A stretch of 5,666 bases of DNA, taken from NCBI GenBank assembly GCA_005793615.1, contig SXRI01000219.1, positions 1 through 5,666 on the forward strand, read 5' to 3'. The notes under the pieces were generated by a model, which saw nothing but the letters and a program-made list of their open reading frames with translations, made no database searches and was not told the DNA's origin. This DNA comes from Bdellovibrionales bacterium. Lineage in GTDB: Bacteria > Bdellovibrionota > Bdellovibrionia > Bdellovibrionales > JAMPXM01. This document shows, one piece after another, positions 1 through 5,539 of the stretch. The position numbers were made by a program, and so were the translations under genes. How positions within the stretch are numbered: position 1 is the first letter of the stretch; every line of letters starts with the position of its first letter.

Positions 1-1479
1 AACCATGCAAGGCCTAACTCATTTCGAGGGGCCTTGTTTTTTTGGGGCGTTCTTTTCGGTCTGACTTTTTGCCCAGGCGGATTGGCCTATGTGTCGGCCA
101 GTCCGCGAGTAGACCCTGCGCTTGAAAATTGGCTTCAAGCTGAATACACATTTTCCATTCAGATTCTTGAAAAACATATTTCGCCTTTAGGCGCCTTGCC
201 GGGAGTGGTGATCGCCTCGCCGCAAAAGGCGGATCATGATTACTTCCGATTCTGGGTTCGTGATGCAGCTCTAGTGATGGATGTCTACGCTCGCTGGTAT
301 GAACGGGCGGCGGCGGCGGCTGAGCGGCAAAGACTGTTGCGTAGGCTAATGGATTATGCCGAACTTTCTCGCCGGCAGCAGCTGACGCCTAATCCAAGTG
401 GTGCAGCTGACGGATCCGGCTTGGGTGAACCGCTGTTTGAGATTGATGGCAGACCCTTTGATCGAGGTTGGGGACGCCCGCAGAACGATGGACCGGCGCT
501 AAGAGCGATCACCTTAATCAAATTTTCTCGGCAGCTGCTGCTTGAGGGCCGGTGCGAACTCGTGGCGTCGTTGTACGATGGACGTTTTCCGAGTCAATCG
601 GTGATTAAAGTTGATCTTGAGTACGTTGCCAATCACTGGCGAGAGCCTTGTTTTGATCTCTGGGAAGAGATTAACGGCAAGCACTTTTACACTCGAATGG
701 TTCAGCGCAAGGCGCTGATCGAGGGGGCGGCACTTGCGGACATTTTAGGCGATGGCTTTGCCGCCAATTGGTATCGGACGCAAGCGAACGCATTGGCGAT
801 GGAGATCGGTAGGCATTGGAATTCGGAAGGGCGTTTCATCTTGGCTACATTGGATCGAGTCGGTGGACTTGATTCGAAATCTTCGAATCTGGATACAAGC
901 GTGATTCTTGCTCTCCTTCATGGTGATGTTGGCAATGGATTTTTTGCGGCCCGCAATGATTATGCGCTCGCGACAGTGGTACGTTTGATGGATGCTTTCA
1001 CCGAACTGTACGCAATCAACCGAGAGTTGAACACGAAGCAGTCGCTTGGGCCCGGTATGGGGCGATATCCAGAAGATCGTTATGAGGGAAGTGGTCCCAA
1101 TGACGGCGGAAATCCCTGGGTGCTGCTGACCTTTGGAGTGGCAGAGTATTTCTATCGTGTTGCCGCCGATTTAAAGCGAACGGAGCGTGTAAATATAGAT
1201 GCATTGAATTTTGCATTCCTGAGCCGAGTTGCGCCGGGCCTTCAGCTTCGCCTTGGTGATAGAATCATGAGTGATGAACCACGCTTTCAAATACTACTCA
1301 ATGGCATCAAAGAGAGTGGCGATTCTTTTTTGCGAAGAGTTCAAAAACACACGGCCGGTTCCTTGCACTTGAGTGAGCAGTTCAATCGACGCACCGGAAA
1401 AATGCAGAGCGCCCAAGATCTGACTTGGAATTATGCGGCCTTTGTCACGGTAATGGCTGCACGAAACGAAATACGCTAG
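1..1479 (+). CDS. GH15 glucoamylase (glucan 1,4-alpha-glucosidase), exported, 5' end outside window
   Basis: Predicted inverting exo-hydrolase that releases glucose from the non-reducing ends of starch- or glycogen-like glucans. Residues are numbered from the TTG at 34. Eukaryotic-type GH15 signatures appear in the right order: FWVRDAAL (73-80), GWGRPQNDGPALRA (145-158), FDLWEEING (207-215), GRYPED (343-348), GGNPW (358-362), LSEQF (446-450) and DLTWNYAAF (462-470). By family analogy E211 (first Glu of WEE) is the general acid and E448 (in SEQ) the general base. Only the catalytic domain is present; no starch-binding module is visible. The frame stays open to base 1, and the residues before the TTG (NHARPNSFRG) form a basic n-region leading into the hydrophobic stretch ALFFWGVLFGLTF and a possible VSA cleavage site near residue 22. 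The TTG has no well-spaced ribosome site, so the real start is probably upstream of the window. The export signal suggests a periplasmic or secreted enzyme. It converges on the kinase gene with a 20-base gap. Family assignment is firm; substrate is inferred. Confidence 0.9.
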   Translation, partial: NHARPNSFRGALFFWGVLFGLTFCPGGLAYVSASPRVDPALENWLQAEYTFSIQILEKHISPLGALPGVVIASPQKADHDYFRFWVRDAALVMDVYARWYERAAAAAERQRLLRRLMDYAELSRRQQLTPNPSGAADGSGLGEPLFEIDGRPFDRGWGRPQNDGPALRAITLIKFSRQLLLEGRCELVASLYDGRFPSQSVIKVDLEYVANHWREPCFDLWEEINGKHFYTRMVQRKALIEGAALADILGDGFAANWYRTQANALAMEIGRHWNSEGRFILATLDRVGGLDSKSSNLDTSVILALLHGDVGNGFFAARNDYALATVVRLMDAFTELYAINRELNTKQSLGPGMGRYPEDRYEGSGPNDGGNPWVLLTFGVAEYFYRVAADLKRTERVNIDALNFAFLSRVAPGLQLRLGDRIMSDEPRFQILLNGIKESGDSFLRRVQKHTAGSLHLSEQFNRRTGKMQSAQDLTWNYAAFVTVMAARNEIR

Positions 1480-1499
1480 TGGTGCGCGGGCGTGTATTC

Positions 1500-3890
1500 T
1501 TAGGCGGCGAGTTTCTGGCTTCTGCGATCCATTGAAAGTGGGACGCGGATGTGGATGGTGCTGCCCTGACCTAGAACTGATGAAAGCCATGCGGTGCCGC
1601 CGAGGCGTTGAGCTTCGAAACGGATCGCATCGAGTCCGACACCTCGGCCTGAGAGTTCTGTAACCTTAGTTTTGGTGCTGAATCCGCTCTCGAAAAGAAT
1701 CTGAATGAGCTCATCGTATTTGGCGTTAACGAGGGGATGATCTGGATTCGCCTTGCGCAGTTTGTTGCGGACGATTTCCTCGTTGATGCCGCGACCGTCA
1801 TCACGAATTTCTATCGAAAGGTCGCCGAACTCGCCCGTGCGATTAAAGACCACGATAATACTGCCTGCTTCGGCTTTGCCTGCGGCAAGGCGCTCCGCAG
1901 GTGTTTCCAAACCGTGATCAACGGCATTACGGAAAGCGTGAATACAGGTGCCGAAAAGAGTGCGAAACGGCCCGTGATAGAGCTTCAGCTCGCCATTGAT
2001 GAATTGCACGTCGCTGACATTTTTATCCAATTTTTCTGCCGCTTGCTTCACCACCAAATTGTAGTGGCTGAATGCTTGATCAATGCTTTGATGAAGTAGG
2101 AAGCGATCGAAAGCCGGAAGGAGAAATTCATTGGGCATGTTCGAGGCACTCATCGCGCGCAAGCTCTCTCGAAGCTTGAGAATGTCTTTCTCACGTACCG
2201 AGATCAGACGATCTGAACTGAAGGGATTAAAACCGATAAAACGTGAGTACTTGGTGACGTTATCGACAAGCACCGTGCGCATTTTGAGAAGTAGACGCGC
2301 CAGCTCCTCGGGAGTTTCGCTTTCATTGCCTATCAACTCGGACTCTGCCTCATGGGCATGATGGTGAATTTCTGTGAGGTGAAAGAGGCCGGCACAGCCT
2401 TTAAGGGTATGAAATGCGCGCATGATTGAGGCTCGAGATTCGGGACTGATGCTTACGATATTTGCCTGAATATCGGCGTGAATATTTCCGAGGGCATTGC
2501 TGAGTTCCGTCTCGCTATCGAGAATGAAGTCCGAAAAGCGATCGCGATTTTCGATGATCGCGATCACAAGCTTGGAAAAATCACGTTCACTCTCGGCGGC
2601 CTTTTCAGCCAGCACCATGGCGGTAATATCTTGCGCAACCCCCACAATATGGCTGATCTTACCATCTTGATCGCGAATCAAATGAAAGCTGATTTTGATA
2701 TGCTTACCGCCGCTGTGTTTGCAGCTTTTCGGAGCCAGATCGGCGATGCCGTCAAATGGAATTTGATCCGAAAAAGCCATATCAAGCCACTCTTTGAGTG
2801 AGCCGGTTTCGAGTTTCAACAAGGTCTCAACAGGTTTGCCGACTGGATCTTGTTCAAGAAGATCAATACAGGCGTGCGAGAAGTAGGGAAGACAAATGCC
2901 GTCACGACCGAACATGAAGAAGCCTTCGTCGAGTGAGTCGATCATCGCCGAGATGGTTTCTTTGGTTTCTCTTAACTCAGAGGTTCGCCAAGCGACGGTC
3001 TGTTCGAGATTGCGGCTATAGTTTTCAAGTTTCTCGCGATTGGCGCAGATCTCATTGTGCATGGCCTGAAGGGCTTTGGCGAGATCACCGATCTCGTCCT
3101 GGTTACTGACATCGAGTTGCGCGATGAGGTTACCTTTGCCGATTTCCATTGCCGCCTGACTTAAGTAGCGGATGGGCCGTGAGAGCAAGCGGCTGACAAT
3201 GTAAGCGAGTCCTAGCGAGATCAGAAAAGCAAAAAGGCCGGCAATCGCGATCGACTTAAGAACGCCGAATGTGGCCGCTTTGATCTCGTCATCGGCACAG
3301 TAGTCAATTCGAAGAATACCAATGAGATCGCCCTTTTCATTTTCGATCGGCGAAAGACTAGAGATCCATTGACTGCCATTGCGTCGGTAAAGACCAGTAT
3401 GTAAAGGGCGAGCGTCTTTAAGCACCTGTTCGAAAAAGGAATCAATCGGGTGCGACTTGTTGACCTGTGCCTCGGTATTACTGGAAATCAGGAGCGAGAT
3501 CTGTGCGAGTTTGTCTGGATTCTTGATATAGATCTCGATTTCGCTATCGAGTGCGTTCTGGCGACGGGCGGTTGTCAAAGTCTTGTGAATTCGCTTTGCT
3601 TGGTGTGATTCTCGAATGGTTCCGGTAAGAGGGCCGCCGTCAGGAATCGAGTTTCTTTCGAGTGTTTGCAGCTCAGTGAAATCGACGTCGAAATCAACGC
3701 CAGAAAGTTGCAGGGCTACGTTTCGGGCAATGAAATCGATGCGCTTTCCAAGCAGAGGCTCAATGGAACTCGATTGAAGCCCTTGGTGAGAAAGGAAACC
3801 ACCTATGGCAAGGGTCAGCAAGCTCAGTAGTGAGCAAGCCAGAGCGATCTTGACTGCCATAGGGAGATTTCTTTTCCAACGGAGTTTCAC
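1500..3890 (-). CDS. Membrane sensor kinase with Cache-like, HAMP, PAS, Hpt and CheA-type ATPase domains
   Basis: A 796-residue membrane signalling kinase. Order: short basic N-terminus, TM1 about 11-33, extracytoplasmic sensor about 34-210 ending in a Cache-like stretch (WISSLSPIENEKGDLIGILR, 175-194), TM2 about 211-233, HAMP about 234-285, a coiled-coil linker to about 310, a PAS domain with C-terminal extension about 310-428, an Hpt domain about 450-550 with FHTLKG placing the phospho-accepting histidine at H494, and a CheA-type HATPase from about 620. ATPase boxes are the N box FRNAVDHG (653-660), DDGRG (697-701), the F-box-like FESGFST (733-739) and SGRGVGLD (747-754), all apparently intact. 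There is no CheW-like P5 domain and no receiver, so a separate response regulator must take the phosphate from H494. The start is GTG at 3890: an in-frame TAA lies two codons upstream (3894-3896) and an AGGA sits 8 bases before it. An ATG at codon 11 would remove the basic N-terminus. No clear promoter is visible. The signal sensed and the partner are unknown. Confidence 0.9.
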   Translation of the reverse strand: MKLRWKRNLPMAVKIALACSLLSLLTLAIGGFLSHQGLQSSSIEPLLGKRIDFIARNVALQLSGVDFDVDFTELQTLERNSIPDGGPLTGTIRESHQAKRIHKTLTTARRQNALDSEIEIYIKNPDKLAQISLLISSNTEAQVNKSHPIDSFFEQVLKDARPLHTGLYRRNGSQWISSLSPIENEKGDLIGILRIDYCADDEIKAATFGVLKSIAIAGLFAFLISLGLAYIVSRLLSRPIRYLSQAAMEIGKGNLIAQLDVSNQDEIGDLAKALQAMHNEICANREKLENYSRNLEQTVAWRTSELRETKETISAMIDSLDEGFFMFGRDGICLPYFSHACIDLLEQDPVGKPVETLLKLETGSLKEWLDMAFSDQIPFDGIADLAPKSCKHSGGKHIKISFHLIRDQDGKISHIVGVAQDITAMVLAEKAAESERDFSKLVIAIIENRDRFSDFILDSETELSNALGNIHADIQANIVSISPESRASIMRAFHTLKGCAGLFHLTEIHHHAHEAESELIGNESETPEELARLLLKMRTVLVDNVTKYSRFIGFNPFSSDRLISVREKDILKLRESLRAMSASNMPNEFLLPAFDRFLLHQSIDQAFSHYNLVVKQAAEKLDKNVSDVQFINGELKLYHGPFRTLFGTCIHAFRNAVDHGLETPAERLAAGKAEAGSIIVVFNRTGEFGDLSIEIRDDGRGINEEIVRNKLRKANPDHPLVNAKYDELIQILFESGFSTKTKVTELSGRGVGLDAIRFEAQRLGGTAWLSSVLGQGSTIHIRVPLSMDRRSQKLAA

Positions 3891-3898
3891 TGCTTAAG

Positions 3899-3902
3899 TC
3901 CT
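3899..3902 (-). promoter_or_regulatory. Ribosome binding site supporting the GTG start of the kinase
   Basis: On the - strand AGGA lies 8 bases before the GTG at 3890. With the in-frame TAA at 3894-3896 this makes GTG the earliest possible start and favours it over the ATG ten codons later. Confidence 0.55.
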
Positions 3903-4071
3903 ATAATCTCTTGTTAATTCGTTCGCCTTAATTCGCACGATAAGTGATTTACGGTTTTTCTCCCGAGAATCTTCACGGGGTGGGTGAAAAATGCGACGCC
4001 CATCCAGTAGGTCCGGTCCAGTTCAGTTGCGTTTAAATTGAGGATGAGCAGTTGTGAGCTCGGGACAGAGA

Positions 4072-4077
4072 TAAAAT
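4072..4077 (+). promoter_or_regulatory. Candidate -10 box for the proposed RNA
   Basis: TAAAAT differs at one position from the sigma-70 -10 consensus and would start transcription near 4084. The best -35 partner is TTGTGA at 4052-4057, with a 14-base spacer that is shorter than usual, so this is only a weak candidate. Confidence 0.25.
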
Positions 4078-4083
4078 TGTCAA

Positions 4084-4264
4084 AAAATTCGACAGGACTC
4101 CGTCTTGAAACGTCAGTGTTTCTTTAATGGGAAGTTCAATATGATTTATTCATGGGACGGAGATGAGCTAAGAACCCCACCTAGCTCATCAAAAAACCGA
4201 CTCCAAATCTCTACGCCTACCGCTCACTGATCTTCCGCCCAAGGTCAGTGAGCGGATTTTTTTT
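4084..4264 (+). ncRNA. Candidate structured small RNA of about 180 nt (no family recognised)
   Basis: The case rests on the orphan terminator at 4220-4264: no + strand gene lies between it and the glucoamylase stop at 1479, so any transcript it ends should start in this gap. Upstream of the terminator are further pairings. CTCCGTC 4098-4104 is an exact complement of GACGGAG 4156-4162 and encloses a small GAAAC 4107-4111 / GTTTC 4118-4122 hairpin. A perfect 9-base stem, GATGAGCTA 4162-4170 with TAGCTCATC 4182-4190, has an 11-base loop rich in C (ACCCCACC) that could pair with G-rich sites such as ribosome binding sites. The outer and 9-base stems share only base 4162. The start near 4084 is a guess from a -10-like hexamer. 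I do not recognise 6S, SRP, tmRNA, RNase P or a known riboswitch here. A 29-codon ORF (ATG 4141, stop 4228-4230) overlaps but is judged unlikely to be translated. Confidence 0.4.
4220..4264 (+). terminator. Strong rho-independent terminator, + strand
   Basis: The 11-base arm CCGCTCACTGA (4220-4230) is perfectly complementary to TCAGTGAGCGG (4245-4255). The stem continues with a T-G wobble (4231/4244) and CTT 4232-4234 with AAG 4241-4243, leaving a 6-base loop CCGCCC. One A and then eight T (4257-4264) follow. On the - strand the hairpin is preceded by an A-tract but no T-run follows it, so it works for + strand transcripts and not for the Hpt remnant. Confidence 0.88.
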
Positions 4265-4277
4265 GGCACTGAGTCCG

Positions 4278-4518
4278 TCAACTTGCCTTTTGGCGAGCAG
4301 CTCGTATTTTCAAGAGTTCATCTACTGAGTGCTCAAGAGTGGCTTTAAAGTCGTTGATAAGATCGGCGGGTGCCGTTTTCTCTTCGTTAACGGCAAGATC
4401 TTCGAGTTTTTGGCAAAGCTCTGCAAGTTTCGTGGCGCCAATCTTCTTCAATGACCAGCGCGTGGTTGATCTTGGGAATTTCTTCGAGATGCTGGACGAT
4501 TATCTGATTTCCTATCAT
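4278..4518 (-). pseudogene. Hpt-domain phosphotransfer protein, decayed (deletion and frameshift)
   Basis: A good ribosome site leads into ATG at 4518 and about 25 residues (starting MIGNQIIVQHLEEIPKIN). That frame then runs out of homology and stops at 4387-4389. In the +1 frame, from 4442 to the TGA at 4278-4280, lie 54 residues beginning IGATKLAELCQKLEDLA, which match the helix following the phospho-histidine motif of Hpt domains, then a typical charged C-terminal helix. The segment that should carry the H-x-L-K-G box is missing or scrambled: the joining frame reads RWSLKK directly before IGATKL. The remaining span is 241 bases, not a multiple of three, against roughly 110-120 codons for a stand-alone Hpt protein. 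It was probably the phosphorelay intermediate for the divergent regulator/MASE1 pair. No homopolymer sits at the junction, which makes a simple sequencing slip less likely. Hpt identity rests on pattern recognition without an alignment. Confidence 0.7.
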
Positions 4519-4523
4519 TCGTT

Positions 4524-4528
4524 CTCCT
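4524..4528 (-). promoter_or_regulatory. Ribosome binding site of the Hpt remnant
   Basis: AGGAG on the - strand, five bases before the ATG at 4518. Its near-consensus sequence and spacing show that a real gene started here and that decay of the coding part is secondary. Confidence 0.7.
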
Positions 4529-4579
4529 AGTGAAGTCACCTTAAATGTCTTAAGTCTAGCGATCATGAGTTACGTCGAA

Positions 4580-4647
4580 ATGGCGAGATTGATGTGATTT
4601 TGCAATCTTTCGTGAAGATTTCGGAACTTCCTTTCGCGAATCGCCAT
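4580..4647. repeat. Imperfect inverted repeat in the divergent control region
   Basis: ATGGCGA (4580-4586) is complementary to TCGCCAT (4641-4647). The match continues as ATT/AAT if one G (4587) is bulged. It lies between the divergent Hpt and regulator starts, so it could be an operator half-site pair or a stem in the regulator leader. Nothing decides between these. Confidence 0.3.
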
Positions 4648-4652
4648 GAAAC

Positions 4653-4688
4653 ACGGAGGCTAGAAAGGCTCAAGTCGCCTCGTTTTTT
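4653..4688 (+). terminator. Terminator-like hairpin in the leader of the response regulator gene
   Basis: GAGGC 4656-4660 pairs with GCCTC 4677-4681. Two outer pairs (A4653-T4683, C4654-G4682) form if G4655 is bulged, and a T-run occupies 4683-4688. AGGC 4666-4669 can compete for the same 3' arm. The T-run ends 18 bases before the regulator ATG, so it could be an attenuator for the regulator/MASE1 transcript or the end of a short separate RNA. The stem is short and the loop is 16 bases, so it is much weaker than the terminator at 4220. Confidence 0.35.
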
Positions 4689-4706
4689 CTCCGACACGGG
4701 ATTGCT

Positions 4707-4988
4707 ATGTATCGAGTTCTTTGCATTGAAGACGCAGCCGAAGTTCAGATCTTATTGAAACGATCTTTGGCGCCTTATTTTGAGATTCGCCTGGCGGCGA
4801 ATTTGGCTGATGGGCGTAAAGAACTGTCCTCGGGATCCTTTGATTTGCTGATTTTGGACATTGGTTTGCCGGATGGACACATCAGTCGCATTCGAAAGAA
4901 ACTTAAAGATTGCGATTGCATGATCGAGGGAGTGCAAAACGCGGGGTACCGGTTCTCACCGGTCGCGGTCGCTAAGTCGGCCAGTTGA
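4707..4988 (+). CDS. OmpR-family response regulator with internal in-frame deletion (93 aa remnant)
   Basis: Residues 1-57 are the first half of a receiver domain: the acidic pair E8-D9 in VLCIEDAAEV, and LLILDIGLPDG with the phospho-accepting aspartate at D51. HISRIRKKL (58-66) then follows at once, and IEGVQNAGYRF (73-83): the recognition-helix end and wing of an OmpR/PhoB winged helix. Missing are the receiver half with the conserved Thr/Ser and Lys, the linker, and most of the DNA-binding domain. The family is usually about 220-235 residues, so around 130-140 codons have been lost exactly in frame. Neither domain should fold or work normally, so this is probably a pseudogene that still has an open frame. 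The start fits the usual receiver N-terminus; its ribosome site (CGGGA, five bases before) is weak. It is followed after 14 bases by the MASE1 gene and probably shares its transcript. Confidence 0.8.
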   Translation: MYRVLCIEDAAEVQILLKRSLAPYFEIRLAANLADGRKELSSGSFDLLILDIGLPDGHISRIRKKLKDCDCMIEGVQNAGYRFSPVAVAKSAS

Positions 4989-4991
4989 GAT

Positions 4992-4997
4992 AGGTGG
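4992..4997 (+). promoter_or_regulatory. Ribosome binding site selecting the MASE1 start
   Basis: AGGTGG lies five bases before ATG 5003. The alternative GTG at 4994 overlaps this site, so ATG 5003 is the better start. Confidence 0.6.
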
Positions 4998-5002
4998 TTG
5001 CC

Positions 5003-5539
5003 ATGATTGACTCTCCAGCAAGAGGGGCCAATCGCACGAGCGGATACATTTTTTGGCTGGTGGCCGCTGCCGTTATTTATTTTCTCGCCGCACGATTGGG
5101 TCTCTTCCTTGCCACCATCAATAAAAGTGCATCTCCTATTTGGCCGGCAAGCGGATTTGCCGTTGGTTTGCTGCTGCTTCATGGAAAGCGTTTGTGGCCG
5201 GCGATTTTCGTTGGCGCATTTTTAGCGAACTTCTTTAATGACCAGTCCGTCCTGCTTGACCTTGGCATTGCCGCCGGCAACACGCTCGAGGCCGTCGTCG
5301 GTATTCTTATTTGGCGCAAGGTTCAGGACTCGAGACAAACTCTTGAGTACCATACCGAGACGGTATCACTGATTGCTGCCAGTTTTTCGGCCTCTATCGT
5401 AAGTGCGACGATTGGTTTCGGATGCCTTGTCACTGGCGGAGTGGTGCCTTGGGCCGCACTGGGTGACGTGTGGCTCACTTGGTGGGGTGGTGATGCGGTC
5501 GGTATTCTGCTGGTAACGCCACTGGTGCTAGTACTTTGA
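5003..5539 (+). CDS. MASE1 membrane sensor, N-terminal fragment cut off by an insertion sequence
   Basis: A 178-residue, strongly hydrophobic protein with about six membrane segments (roughly 14-35, 46-62, 64-80, 85-106, 121-144 and 158-178). It carries MASE1 hallmarks: SPIWPASGFAVGLLLL, GAFLANF, AAGNTLEAVVG, and WLTWWGGDAVGILLVTPL near the end. MASE1 is an integral membrane sensing domain that normally continues for more membrane span and then into a histidine kinase, PAS or GGDEF output. Here the frame reads into a TGA at 5537-5539, directly where IS630-like sequence begins, so the output domain is lost. Position 14 bases after an OmpR-type regulator suggests the full protein was that regulator's histidine kinase. 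As it stands it could at most insert in the membrane without signalling. The MASE1 call is from motif recognition; the missing kinase is inferred. Confidence 0.8.
   Translation: MIDSPARGANRTSGYIFWLVAAAVIYFLAARLGLFLATINKSASPIWPASGFAVGLLLLHGKRLWPAIFVGAFLANFFNDQSVLLDLGIAAGNTLEAVVGILIWRKVQDSRQTLEYHTETVSLIAASFSASIVSATIGFGCLVTGGVVPWAALGDVWLTWWGGDAVGILLVTPLVLVL

Larger units (their letters stand above)
3891..4083. other. Non-coding region upstream of the kinase, with competing hairpins
   Basis: No credible protein gene is seen on either strand. Read as + strand RNA, 3962-4005 can form mutually exclusive hairpins: CCCG 3962-3965 with CGGG 3976-3979, TTCAC 3972-3976 with GTGAA 3984-3988, or a 9-pair stem 3978-3986 with 3997-4005 (two G-T wobbles, 10-base loop). 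On the - strand the last stem loses its two wobble pairs. The region must also hold the 5' leader and promoter of the - strand kinase gene, but no convincing -35/-10 pair was found for it. Confidence 0.35.

Noticed and set aside
34..36. TTG as the real start of the glucoamylase
   Set aside because: The frame is open to base 1 with basic residues suited to a signal-peptide n-region, and the GAGG before the TTG is too close. The start is more likely outside the window.
55..72. Lipobox in the glucoamylase leader (LTFC)
   Set aside because: Phe before the cysteine does not fit the lipobox consensus (Gly, Ala or Ser expected); a signal peptidase I site after VSA fits better.
1480..1499. Shared terminator between the convergent glucoamylase and kinase genes
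   Set aside because: No stem with a flanking T-run on either strand is visible in the 20-base gap.
3902..3907. TATAAT on the + strand as a promoter for the RNA
   Set aside because: A perfect hexamer, but no -35-like element at normal spacing, and it overlaps the kinase leader on the other strand. It would give an RNA of about 350 nt; kept only as a remote alternative.
4141..4230. 29-codon ORF starting MIYSWDGDELR on the + strand
   Set aside because: A GGGAAG lies a few bases upstream, but the ORF runs through the 9-base hairpin and its stop is the last three bases of the terminator's 5' arm, so translation would disrupt termination. The residues look non-conserved. Not excluded, but an RNA is the better explanation.
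4084..4264. Known RNA classes (c-di-GMP riboswitch, 6S, SRP RNA, guanidine or fluoride riboswitch)
   Set aside because: None of the signature sequence blocks of these families was found in the region.
4339..4530. 63-codon + strand ORF
   Set aside because: It runs antisense to the Hpt remnant, has no ribosome site, and its sequence is the mirror of the Hpt reading frames.
3893..4556. Repeated CTTAAGTC at 3893-3900 and 4549-4556, upstream of two - strand genes
   Set aside because: Only eight bases match, and the positions relative to the starts differ (next to the start codon versus about 31 bases upstream), so chance is sufficient.
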